Origin: Dysgonamonadaceae bacterium
GTDB taxonomy: Bacteria; Bacteroidota; Bacteroidia; Bacteroidales; Azobacteroidaceae
Assembly (NCBI GenBank): GCA_031272085.1
Contig: JAISUN010000126.1
Location: forward strand, 1 to 40,408
Length of the DNA stretch: 40,408 nt
Direction: 5' to 3'
Shown one piece after another: positions 17,985-26,018 of the stretch (position 1 is its first letter; every line of letters starts with the position of its first letter). The translations under genes were made by a program, and so were the position numbers. The notes under the pieces are model-generated. The model saw only the letters and a list, made by a program, of their open reading frames with translations, was not told the DNA's origin and did no database searches.

Positions 17985-18017
17985 ACAGAGAGTCTCTTTT
18001 CACGGGAGGCTCTCTGT
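17985..18017 (+). terminator. Hairpin after the susCD-lipoprotein operon
   Basis: ACAGAGAG (17985-17992) pairs with CTCTCTGT (18010-18017), and the stem extends inward by a few further pairs, giving about 12 bp around a short loop. The following sequence is only moderately T-rich, so it may be a partial terminator or an mRNA-end stabilising hairpin between the surface-protein genes and the lyase gene. Confidence 0.55.
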
Positions 18018-18036
18018 ATTTAAATACAGAACCGTT

Positions 18037-19107
18037 ATGATGACAAAGGGAATAAAAATCTCTCTATTATTATTCGTTATGTCTTTCTTGTCCATACCTT
18101 CCTATGCGCAATGGATGTGGAACATCGACAACCTGAACGAGATTAAAAAGGCCTTGCACGTAAAAATCATCCCCGTAACGCAGAAAAAGCGCATTGCGGC
18201 AAGCGGCGACCGGCACGACTATGTGAGTATGGCGCCTTACTGGTGGCCTGATTCTACAAAAACAGACGGATTGCCTTACATCCGCTGCGACGGGCAACGT
18301 AATCCGGAATTAAAAGAACTTGACCGCGAAAAAATTGATATTTTAGTCCAAAACGTAAGTACGCTGACAGAAGCCTACATTCGCTTGAAAAACAAAAAAT
18401 ACGCAAAAAAAGCCGTCAATGACTTGAAAATATGGTTCTTAAATCCCAAAACCCGTATGAATCCGAATCTAAATTATGCCCAAATGATTCCCGGACGCAA
18501 CGATGGGAGCGGCCGTCCGGAAGGAATTATCGACGCATACAGTTTTGTGAAACTCATCGGCTGCATAGAAGTTTTATTTGAAAATAAAGCCCTGAAACAG
18601 AGCGATTATAAAAAACTGCAAACGTGGTTTTCCGATTTTTTGGACTGGCTGTTGAACAGCGATTTGGGACGTCAGGAATATGCTGCGGAAAATAATCACG
18701 GCGTGGGATATGACGTACAGGCAACTGCCTACGCCCTGTTTGCAAATCGCCCCGAAATTGCCGAAAAATTTATCAGCAACTTTCCCGAAAAGCGGATTTT
18801 TCGCCAGATAGAGCCTGACGGCAGCCAGCCTCGCGAACTTGCGCGCACAATGGCGCTGCATTACAGCATCTTCAATCTTGAACATTTTTTGGATATGTGC
18901 AATTTGGCGAAAAAACTCGGAATCGATTTGTATCCTGCAACTTCCGCAGATGGCCGAAACATCGCAAAAGCCATAGATTTTATCGCTCAATATATAGACA
19001 AGCCGCAATCGGAGTTTCCCTACCAACAAATCCGGGACTGGGACGAGAAACAGGAAGAGTTGCGCCTGCTAATATGCCGCGCTAAACATTTTTCGCAAAG
19101 ATATTAA
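18037..19107 (+). CDS. Alginate-lyase-fold polysaccharide lyase (PF05426 type, PL38-like)
   Basis: A 356-residue exported protein with a signal peptide (about 1-24). It has the landmarks of the alginate_lyase alpha/alpha-toroid family: HDYVSMAPYWWPD near the N-terminus, NYAQMIPGRNDGSGRPEGIID, and the signature NNHGVGYDVQ with Asn219-Asn220-His221 and Tyr225, residues that line the active site in this fold. These enzymes cleave uronic-acid polymers by beta-elimination. Bacteroides homologues of this shape include the glucuronan-active PL38 group, which I propose with moderate confidence. It is the last gene of the PUL. The C-terminus seems slightly short, and its stop codon lies 2 bp from the convergent truncated leuS, so the end may have been shaped by a rearrangement. 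Confidence 0.82.
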   Translation: MMTKGIKISLLLFVMSFLSIPSYAQWMWNIDNLNEIKKALHVKIIPVTQKKRIAASGDRHDYVSMAPYWWPDSTKTDGLPYIRCDGQRNPELKELDREKIDILVQNVSTLTEAYIRLKNKKYAKKAVNDLKIWFLNPKTRMNPNLNYAQMIPGRNDGSGRPEGIIDAYSFVKLIGCIEVLFENKALKQSDYKKLQTWFSDFLDWLLNSDLGRQEYAAENNHGVGYDVQATAYALFANRPEIAEKFISNFPEKRIFRQIEPDGSQPRELARTMALHYSIFNLEHFLDMCNLAKKLGIDLYPATSADGRNIAKAIDFIAQYIDKPQSEFPYQQIRDWDEKQEELRLLICRAKHFSQRY

Positions 19108-19109
19108 AT

Positions 19110-20759
19110 CTATGCCTCATACTCCCACCCTTTCGCCCGTCCAAGCGGCGGTTCGCCGGTTTCGGTCGGCAAAAACTTATCTACCTCGGGCAGTTCTATC
19201 GGCAAATCTTTCAAATCGACAGCGTAAGGCATTCCGTCTTTGTAATAAATCGGGAACGGTTCGCCCCAATAGCGCTGGCGGCTGAAAATGGCGTCGCGGA
19301 GGCGGTAGTTGACTTTTACCTTGCCGAGATTGTTTTCTTCGATGTATTCTTTCATCTGTTTTATAGCCTCTTTCACAGTCAAACCGTTCAAAAATCCTGA
19401 ATTTATCATCGTTCCGTCTTTTGCATCAAAACTTTCTTCGCTGATGTCGGCGCCCTCAATCAACGGGATAATCGGCAAATTGAAATGTTTTGCAAAGGCG
19501 TAGTCGCGGCTGTCGTGGGCGGGTACTGCCATTATTGCGCCGGTGCCGTATCCTGCTAATACATAATCGCTTATCCAGACAGGTATTTTCTCGCCGCTAA
19601 TGGGATTTATTGCATAGGAGCCTGAAAATACGCCTGTTACGCGGCGGTCGGCAATGCGTTCGCGCTCGGTGCGTTTTTTTGTTTGTTCCAAATATTCCGT
19701 TACGGCGGCTTGCTGTTCATCTGTTACGCACAATTTTACATAATCGCTTTCCGGCGCCAAAACCATAAAAGTTACGCCGTATATCGTGTCGGCGCGGGTT
19801 GTGAAAATGGTCATTTGCGGCTTTTCATTTTCCAGTCTCAATTTTTCATTTTCAATTAAGAAATTCATTTCCGCCCCCTCGCTACGCCCAATCCAGTTGC
19901 GTTGCGTTTCTTTCAGCGAATCTGTCCAGTCAATCGTTTCGAGGCCGTCTAAAAGCCGCTGTGCATAAGCCGAAACGCGCAACGACCACTGTTTCATTTT
20001 ACGCTGCTCTACCGGATAGCCGCCGCGGATGGAAAGTCCGTCCTGCACCTCGTCGTTTGCCAGCACAGTGCCGAGTTTGGGACACCAATTTACCATGGTG
20101 TCGGCAAGATATGCAATTCGGTAATTCATCAGCGTTTCCTGCTGCTTTTTCTCGTCCCACGAGAGCCATTCTTCGGCTGTGAAATGCAGTTCTTCGGTTT
20201 GCGCTGCATTTAAATTTTCCGAGCCGTATTTTTCAAAATGCTCAATCAGTTCCAAAATCGGGCGAGCCGTACCCGCTTTCGCGCCTTCGTGCTTTCGCGC
20301 TTTCGTGCATTCGAGGTTATAATACGAGTTAAACATAAGGATAAAAGCCCATTGCGTCCATTTGTAAAATTCGGGGTCGCAGGTGCGCACTTCGCGGTTC
20401 CAGTCGAATGAAAAACCTATTTTATCCAACTGTTCGCGGTAGCGGCGGATGTTGTTTTCCGTCGTAATTGCCGGATGCTGACCGGTTTGGATGGCATACT
20501 GTTCGGCCGGGAGTCCGTAGGCGTCGTATCCCATCGGGTGAAGTACGTTGAATCCGCGCAAACGTTTGTAGCGGGCGTAAATATCTGATGCAATGTAACC
20601 GAGCGGATGACCGACGTGAAGCCCCGCCCCCGAAGGGTAAGGAAACATATCGAGTACATAAAATTTAGGTCTGTCAGGGTCTATATCAACCTGATACGTT
20701 TTCTTGTCTTTCCAGTACTGCTGCCAGCGCTGCTCGATTTCATTAAAATTGTATTCCAT
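19110..20759 (-). pseudogene. leuS: Leucine--tRNA ligase, N-terminal part only (truncated or split leuS)
   Basis: A 549-residue class I synthetase fragment. Present are the HIGH motif HVGH (48-51), the zinc/insert regions and the CP1 editing domain with [21 protein letters not shown] and [19 protein letters not shown]. The gene stops at TAG (19112-19110) right after [19 protein letters not shown]. Normal bacterial LeuRS of about 900 residues continues here with the rest of the catalytic domain, KMSKS, anticodon-binding and C-terminal domains. None of that is found on either strand downstream, where the PUL lyase gene ends 2 bp away. Two low-complexity insertions sit at about residues 151-162 and 298-312. 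It could be a pseudogene left by a rearrangement, one half of a split two-gene LeuRS as in Aquifex, or an assembly join. Confidence 0.85.
20275..20306. repeat. 16-bp tandem repeat inside leuS
   Basis: Two adjacent 16-bp units (20275-20290 and 20291-20306) that differ at one base, followed by a partial third unit. In the LeuRS frame they encode the [11 protein letters not shown] stretch, which has no counterpart in typical LeuRS at this loop. Confidence 0.8.
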
Positions 20760-20760
20760 A

Positions 20761-20817
20761 ATTGCTTACCTTATTTTGTTTTGTTTCAGGCTGCAAAGGT
20801 AAGCAATTTTCCTGAAA
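20761..20817 (-). promoter_or_regulatory. Interleaved inverted repeats in the leuS leader
   Basis: A perfect 12-bp inverted repeat (20761-20772 with 20796-20807) interlocks with a perfect 7-bp one (20784-20790 with 20811-20817). In minus-strand RNA coming from the upstream gene, the two hairpins are topologically interleaved, and one arm of the 12-bp stem abuts the leuS ATG. The -7 promoter element overlaps the other arm. This could be an operator at DNA level or alternative leader structures at RNA level. Confidence 0.5.
20794..20801 (-). promoter_or_regulatory. -7 promoter element of leuS
   Basis: Minus strand TACCTTTG matches TAnnTTTG, 34 bp upstream of the leuS ATG, embedded in one arm of the 12-bp inverted repeat. 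No standard -33 box was found. Confidence 0.5.
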
Positions 20818-21927
20818 TCACACTTTTATCAGTTCATATTTTGTCGTCCCAAGTCCGATTTCTTCGGCGTAATCAAGTCCGGCTTTCCAGTCGGTATTGG
20901 GATGGATAAGGGCGAATTTGTCGGTGTTCTGCAACTGTCCGTGTTCGTGTACATCGAGGATTGTGTTGATATTTGCGGCCGCTTTTGTAACCAAATCGGC
21001 GCAGGCCTGGTCGAGGGCTACGGGGTCGAAAGAGGCTGCAATTCCGATGTTTGGCACGACGGCGGCGTCGTTGCAATTCCAGCAATCGCAATTTGGGGAC
21101 ACATCCATTATAAAACTGATATGAAAATTGGGCTTGTCCTTCACGACAGCGTATGCGTATTCGGCTATCTTGTAGTTCATTATGTCGGTAGAGTTGTCCC
21201 AAACCGGCTGGGCGGCATCGTACTGGCAAACGGCAACGCACTGGCCGCAGCCGACGCATTTCAAGTAGTCGATTTCCGCCTTTTTAGCGGCGTTCAGATG
21301 AATGGCCTGCGAAGCGCAATATTTCACGCACTGGCCGCAGGATGTGCAGGATTCCGCATCGACAACGGGCTGCGACGAGGAGTGCAGTTCCAATTTTCCC
21401 TGCCGCGAAGCCGACCCCATTCCGAGGTTTTTCAGCGTTCCGCCGAAACCGGCCTGTTCGTGTCCTTTGAAGTGCGTCATCGAAACGATGACGTCGGCCT
21501 CGGCGATTGCCGCTCCGATTTTGGCCGTCTTGCAGTGCTTCATATTGAGCGGAATTTCTATGAAATCAATGGCTTTCAGTCCGTCGCCGATGATTACGGG
21601 GCAAGGGACGGCAACAGGATTGAATCCGTTTTCAAACGCGCTTTCGATGTGGTCAATCGCATTTGAGCGGCGGCCGAGATACAGCGTATTTGAATCGGTC
21701 AGGAACGGTTTAGCCTGCTTCGAGAGCAGGAATTTGGCCAATCGGGCGGCATAATTTGCGCGGATATAGGCTAAATTGCCCGGCTCGCCGAAGTGGATTT
21801 TGATTGCCGTAAATTTGTCTTTAAAATCAATCTGTTCGATTCTCGCCCGTTTTACGAGCAACTCTAATTTGTCCAACAGGCTGCGCCCCGGCTTGGCACG
21901 CATATCGGTAAAATAAACTTTCGACAT
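20818..21927 (-). CDS. DUF362 protein with two 4Fe-4S clusters
   Basis: A 369-residue cytoplasmic iron-sulfur protein of the DUF362 family. The N-terminal two-thirds is the DUF362 domain (KIHFGEPGNLAYIRANYAA, THFKGHEQAGFGGTLKNLGMG). Residues about 195-245 carry a ferredoxin-like pair of cluster motifs, CTSCGQCVKYC and CVGCGQCVAVC, each followed by the usual distal cysteine pattern, and a further cysteine pair CDCWNC lies near residue 285. The function of the family is not established. It is annotated as an electron-transfer or 4Fe-4S binding protein. It lies 43 bp downstream of the membrane-protein gene on the same strand, and 58 bp before leuS. Confidence 0.9.
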   Translation of the reverse strand: MSKVYFTDMRAKPGRSLLDKLELLVKRARIEQIDFKDKFTAIKIHFGEPGNLAYIRANYAARLAKFLLSKQAKPFLTDSNTLYLGRRSNAIDHIESAFENGFNPVAVPCPVIIGDGLKAIDFIEIPLNMKHCKTAKIGAAIAEADVIVSMTHFKGHEQAGFGGTLKNLGMGSASRQGKLELHSSSQPVVDAESCTSCGQCVKYCASQAIHLNAAKKAEIDYLKCVGCGQCVAVCQYDAAQPVWDNSTDIMNYKIAEYAYAVVKDKPNFHISFIMDVSPNCDCWNCNDAAVVPNIGIAASFDPVALDQACADLVTKAAANINTILDVHEHGQLQNTDKFALIHPNTDWKAGLDYAEEIGLGTTKYELIKV

Positions 21928-21970
21928 AATTTCAATTTTTTATATGTTAAACATAGCCAATTTTTATTTC

Positions 21971-23488
21971 TTAATTTTTTTCGGGAAGCCTTTCAAACAG
22001 AGCGAAATAACTGTCGGAATAAAGTTCCCTGTATCCTTTGTCTTCGGAAAGCAGTATGCAAAGAGGCGATTTTTTCTTGGCGATAACGTGCGTAACGCCG
22101 TATTCATCGAACTTTTTGTTGTAATGAACATTTATCCGCGTAACGTCCATATAATCGGTCAGAATGTCTTTTTTCCCGTTGAACTGCTTTGTATAAAGGT
22201 CGGCGCGGGAATCGATAAAAACCGGTATTCCCCTGAACAGCAGGTAACTGCCGTATCCGTACTCGTTGAAAATGCGGATATTTTTATAGTCCAAATTTCC
22301 GGTAATGTAGTCGCAGGCGACCTCCGGAAATGCTCCGTATCTGACAAAACTTTGGTCGAGTTTCGGCAAAGTCATCAGAACAGTAATAACCAGCATTGCC
22401 GCTATGCAAGCCGCTTTTCCCCACGTCGAGCGGACAAAATCAAGACATTTTTCGATAAACGGCGGCCGGTTTTCGCTCAAATATTTGCAGAAAATAACAT
22501 TAAATACTGTCATCCCGATAACCGAAAGCAGCGCAAAATGCCGCCTGCTGATAAAAGCCATTACAAGCAGTCCGCCCGTCATAAACGCATCGCGAAGACG
22601 TATTTTCGCGTCGGCCATAAAGAAAAAAATCAGCAAAACGCCGATGACCACTATTGCCCGCGGCGACCGAACCAAAGCCAAAGGCTGATGTTCGCTGATA
22701 AAACTCAAACTCGGCCCCATAACGGTATCGTAAAGATAGGTGTAAGGCGCAAAATGCAAAGGAGTTAAAAGCCCTGTAAACAGACAGATGACGGCAATAA
22801 TGAGCAAGCGCAGGACAGCATTGTCTTTTTCGGCCGTAAAGCGGCTAAAATCCCGGAACAGGGACGAAAACCAGCCCAAACGCTTCATTTCGCCGAGTGC
22901 GGCAACAAAATATTCGCCAAAATACGGCAAAAACAGCACGAAGAAAAATGGCCATACCGCAATATGAATATTCGCCAGCGCAACGGCAATAAGAACCAAA
23001 CCGACGGCATAGCGCAAAGACTTGCCGCTCAAATATTTTTCTATAAAATAATATTCCAGCAAAAACAGGATATAACTGGCCAACTGCGCCCGTGCAGTGA
23101 TATAATCGCGGCCAAGCAACAGAATGATAAACAGCGCAACAAACATCGAAACCGCCCTGTTTCCCGACAGCGAAACATTCACAAAATAAATGACAATGCC
23201 TAATACACAGCAGATTACGATAGTAGAAATACAGACGGCCGAAAAACCGCCCAAGTTGTAAAGAAAACCGAGAAAAGCGTCGTAAGCCCAGTGCGGATAG
23301 GTATAAGGCAAGTTCGCGTGCCACGAATAATGGTCTTTCATATCAATCCCGTGTTCGAGAATGTACTGCCCTATCCTGACGGAATAAAAAGTATCGTTCT
23401 GAAAAAAGACGGGCGTAATGGCGTAACAGAATAAAATAATGACTGTTACGGCGCAGACGTTGAATGATATAACCGCTTTTTTATCCAT
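21971..23488 (-). CDS. Polytopic membrane protein, GT-C-like (function unknown)
   Basis: A 505-residue inner-membrane protein with about ten hydrophobic segments, from residue 10 to about 385, and a soluble C-terminal tail of about 115 residues. The first periplasmic loop is acidic (FFQNDTFYSVRIGQYILEHGIDMKDHYSWH), as in membrane glycosyltransferases of the GT-C type that use lipid-linked sugars, and the tail has the repeated family feature NEYGYGSYLLFRGIPVFIDSRAD. These are resemblances, not proof. No named family can be assigned with confidence. A TAATTTTG promoter element lies 18 bp upstream of the ATG. It is divergent from parA and probably co-transcribed with the DUF362 gene. Confidence 0.75.
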   Translation of the reverse strand: MDKKAVISFNVCAVTVIILFCYAITPVFFQNDTFYSVRIGQYILEHGIDMKDHYSWHANLPYTYPHWAYDAFLGFLYNLGGFSAVCISTIVICCVLGIVIYFVNVSLSGNRAVSMFVALFIILLLGRDYITARAQLASYILFLLEYYFIEKYLSGKSLRYAVGLVLIAVALANIHIAVWPFFFVLFLPYFGEYFVAALGEMKRLGWFSSLFRDFSRFTAEKDNAVLRLLIIAVICLFTGLLTPLHFAPYTYLYDTVMGPSLSFISEHQPLALVRSPRAIVVIGVLLIFFFMADAKIRLRDAFMTGGLLVMAFISRRHFALLSVIGMTVFNVIFCKYLSENRPPFIEKCLDFVRSTWGKAACIAAMLVITVLMTLPKLDQSFVRYGAFPEVACDYITGNLDYKNIRIFNEYGYGSYLLFRGIPVFIDSRADLYTKQFNGKKDILTDYMDVTRINVHYNKKFDEYGVTHVIAKKKSPLCILLSEDKGYRELYSDSYFALFERLPEKN

Positions 23489-23506
23489 CGCTCTAAATTA
23501 TGGCTG

Positions 23507-23514
23507 CAAAATTA
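23507..23514 (-). promoter_or_regulatory. -7 promoter element of the membrane-protein gene
   Basis: Minus strand TAATTTTG, a TAnnTTTG match 18 bp before the ATG at 23488. No clear -33 box. Confidence 0.5.
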
Positions 23515-23573
23515 AGAAAAAGAAATGAAATAAAAAAAATCGCATAATTTTTTCTGGAACGGATAAATTATAT

Positions 23574-23581
23574 TAATTTTG
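23574..23581 (+). promoter_or_regulatory. -7 promoter element of the parA operon
   Basis: TAATTTTG, a TAnnTTTG match 29 bp before the parA ATG. No clear -33 box. It is the only such element seen before the five-gene parA to relA/spoT run. Confidence 0.5.
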
Positions 23582-23610
23582 CAAGTCTAATTTTTACACA
23601 ACTGAAAAAA

Positions 23611-24378
23611 ATGGGTAAAATAATTGCTTTGGCGAATCAGAAAGGCGGGGTAGGCAAGACCACTACCGCTATCAATCTGGCGGCTTCTTTGGCCGCCCTT
23701 GACAAGAAAGTATTAATTGTTGACGCTGACCCTCAGGCTAACGCTTCTTCCGGCCTCGGAATAGACATTAAGAGCGTAGATAACTCAATTTACGAATGTA
23801 TTTCCGGGCAGTGCGAACCGAGCGAAGCGGTGATGAAAACCGAGGTTCCAAACCTCTGCATCATCCCTTCGCACATCGACCTGGTTGGCGCCGAAATCGA
23901 AATGCTGAACCTGCCCGACAGGGAAAAAGTCCTGAAAAACATTCTTGTCCCCCTGAAAGATGACTACGATTTCATCCTGATTGACTGCTCGCCTTCTCTG
24001 GGATTGATTACGGTAAACTCGCTTACGGCGGCCGATTCGGTCATAATCCCCGTTCAGTGCGAATATTTCGCGCTCGAAGGGATTTCAAAACTGCTGAACA
24101 CAATCAAAATCATCAAGTCGAAACTCAATCCTGCGCTCGAAATAGAAGGTTTCCTGCTCACGATGTACGATTCCCGCCTCCGACTGGCGAACCAGATTTA
24201 CGAGGAAGTAATCAAACATTTCGGCGATATGGTGTTCAAAACAGTTATTCAGCGCAACATAAAATTGAGCGAAGCCCCAAGTTACGGACAACCTGTCCTG
24301 CTCTACGACCCCGATTCAAAAGGCTCGCAAAACCACATTCAGTTGGCGCAGGAATTGATTAATAAAAACAGTAAATAA
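23611..24378 (+). CDS. parA: Chromosome-partitioning ATPase ParA (Soj)
   Basis: A 255-residue ParA-family ATPase that, with ParB, segregates the replication-origin region. The deviant Walker A motif KGGVGKTTT is at residues 11-19, followed by LIVDADPQANASSGLG (Walker A' region) and FILIDCSPSLGLITVNSL (Walker B). Length and motifs match chromosomal Soj proteins. ParB follows after 6 bp, and three further genes are tightly packed behind it. The absence of a helix-turn-helix extension at the N-terminus argues for a chromosomal rather than a plasmid-type ParA. Confidence 0.97.
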   Translation: MGKIIALANQKGGVGKTTTAINLAASLAALDKKVLIVDADPQANASSGLGIDIKSVDNSIYECISGQCEPSEAVMKTEVPNLCIIPSHIDLVGAEIEMLNLPDREKVLKNILVPLKDDYDFILIDCSPSLGLITVNSLTAADSVIIPVQCEYFALEGISKLLNTIKIIKSKLNPALEIEGFLLTMYDSRLRLANQIYEEVIKHFGDMVFKTVIQRNIKLSEAPSYGQPVLLYDPDSKGSQNHIQLAQELINKNSK

Positions 24379-24384
24379 AACATT

Positions 24385-25281
24385 ATGGCAAAAAACACGA
24401 AACCGGCTATGGGGCGCGGCCTCGACGCCCTTATTACAATGGAAGATTTACACACGGGCGGCTCCTCGTCAATCAACGAAGTGGAACTGTCTAAAATAGA
24501 GGCGAATCCCGACCAGCCGCGTTCGGTTTTCGACCAGGAAGCGCTCGAAGAATTAGCCGCATCCATAAAATCAATCGGACTGGTTCAGCCGATTACGCTT
24601 CGCGAAACAGCGCCCGACCACTATCAGATTATTTCCGGCGAACGACGCTTCCGCGCTTCCAAAATAGCAGGGCTTACATCCGTCCCCGCCTACATCCGAA
24701 AGGCCAGCGACGACAACCTGATGGTTATGGCGCTGATAGAAAACATCCAGCGCGAAGACTTGAACGCCGTAGAAATAGCGCTCGCCTATCAGTCGCTAAT
24801 CGAAATGCACAAACTGACGCAAGAACAGTTGAGCGAACAGATAGGCAAAAAACGCGCTACAATAGCCAACTTTCTGCGAATCCTGAAACTGCCCGCCGAA
24901 ATTCAAATCGGCCTGAAAGACAGGAAAATAGATATGGGACACGCAAAAGCCCTCCTCTCGCTCGACGACGCTTCGACCCAACTGATGGTTTACGAACAGA
25001 TTCTCGAATACGGATTCTCGGTGCGCAAAACCGAAGAAATCGTAAAAACGCTGAACGAAGAAGCAACCGACGAACAGAAACCGGCCGACGCGCCCGCTAA
25101 ACCGAAGCAGAAAACCCCCGACGAATTTAACCTGCTGAAAAAGCATCTTTCGTCGTATCTCGGAGCCAAAGTGGCATTGTCGTGCAACGAAAAAGGCGCA
25201 GGAAAAATCACAATTTCTTTCGCAAACGACAAAGAATTGGAAAGAATTGTGCAAATTTTCGATAAATTGCAAAATAATTAG
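24385..25281 (+). CDS. parB: Chromosome-partitioning protein ParB
   Basis: A 298-residue ParB/Spo0J protein: CTP-dependent clamp and parS-binding partner of ParA. It begins with the typical GRGLDALI segment, then the ParB/Srx fold with NPDQPRSVFD and the arginine-rich GERRFRASKIAG (CTP-binding box), the ENIQREDLNAVEIA motif, a helix-turn-helix at about 135-165 (TQEQLSEQIGKKRATIANFL) and a C-terminal dimerisation domain after a Pro/Lys-rich linker. It starts 6 bp after parA. I found no canonical parS site in the window, so the bound sites must lie elsewhere or be divergent. Confidence 0.97.
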   Translation: MAKNTKPAMGRGLDALITMEDLHTGGSSSINEVELSKIEANPDQPRSVFDQEALEELAASIKSIGLVQPITLRETAPDHYQIISGERRFRASKIAGLTSVPAYIRKASDDNLMVMALIENIQREDLNAVEIALAYQSLIEMHKLTQEQLSEQIGKKRATIANFLRILKLPAEIQIGLKDRKIDMGHAKALLSLDDASTQLMVYEQILEYGFSVRKTEEIVKTLNEEATDEQKPADAPAKPKQKTPDEFNLLKKHLSSYLGAKVALSCNEKGAGKITISFANDKELERIVQIFDKLQNN

Positions 25282-25321
25282 TAAATTAGTCGGCCGAACG
25301 GCCAAAATATAAATAAGGAGT

Positions 25322-26005
25322 TTGAAAAAGACTGTCGGCTTGATATTGTTGCTGCTGCTCGTCCTGTCCGCCTCGATACGCGCACAGGATGAGGCTTTTG
25401 CAGCACAAGACACAATCAGCCTGCCCGAAGGACAAACCATCGCAGGCGATACGCTCAACGTCGGGGCTTTGGCAGCAAGCCTCGATTCAGTTCGCGTTTT
25501 CAAGCCGAACTCGAAAAAAGCGGTCATTATGTCTGCCATTTTTCCCGGTCTTGGGCAAATATACAACCGTAAATACTGGAAACTGCCCCTTGTTTACGGA
25601 AGTTTCATCGGTTGCGCTTACGCAATCACGTGGAACGGCAGCCAGTACAACGGTTACAGGCAAGCATACCTCGATTTTATCGACGACAAACCGGAAAGCG
25701 AATCATGGAAAAACTATATGCCGCCTTCCCTGCCCGATAACTTCGAGAACTGGTCAGGCGAACAGGTTACGTGGTTTCAAAACGCTTTGAAAAGCCGGAA
25801 AGACTATTACCGCCGGTATCGCGATATGAGTTACCTCATCAGCGTTGCGGTTTATGCCATCTGGATTATCGACGCTTATGTTGACGCCGAACTGTTCGAT
25901 TTCGACGTGTCGCCCGATTTGAGTATGAGAATCGACCCGGTTTTGTTCCAAAAAACCGCGTTCAGCGCTCAATCTGTCGGCCTGTCTTGTAGTTTTAATT
26001 TTTGA
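25322..26005 (+). CDS. DUF5683 domain membrane protein
   Basis: A 227-residue envelope protein with a signal peptide (about 1-21) and the DUF5683 core KKAVIMSAIFPGLGQIYNRKYWKLP, described here by its ends (KKAVIM to YWKLP), with two hydrophobic segments (LVYGSFIGCAYAITW and YLISVAVYAIWIID). The function of the family is not known. The proposed start is a TTG at 25322, because it yields a complete signal peptide beginning with KK and no ATG is available. An AAGGAG sequence ends 1 bp before it, oddly close for a ribosome-binding site. It sits between parB and the lytic transglycosylase, an arrangement common in Bacteroidales. Confidence 0.88.
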   Translation: MKKTVGLILLLLLVLSASIRAQDEAFAAQDTISLPEGQTIAGDTLNVGALAASLDSVRVFKPNSKKAVIMSAIFPGLGQIYNRKYWKLPLVYGSFIGCAYAITWNGSQYNGYRQAYLDFIDDKPESESWKNYMPPSLPDNFENWSGEQVTWFQNALKSRKDYYRRYRDMSYLISVAVYAIWIIDAYVDAELFDFDVSPDLSMRIDPVLFQKTAFSAQSVGLSCSFNF

Positions 26006-26018
26006 AAAATAAAGTTTA

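Noticed and set aside
23611-25281. Possible parS centromere sites near parAB
   Set aside because: I looked for TGTTTCACGTGAAACA-like 16-mers and saw none in the cluster or its flanks. The partial GTGAAACA at 30692-30700 lacks the other half.
25283-25320. GGCCGAACGGCC hairpin and AAGGAG before the DUF5683 gene as terminator or normal ribosome-binding site
   Set aside because: The hairpin has no T-run, and the AAGGAG ends 1 bp from the TTG start, too close for normal Shine-Dalgarno use.
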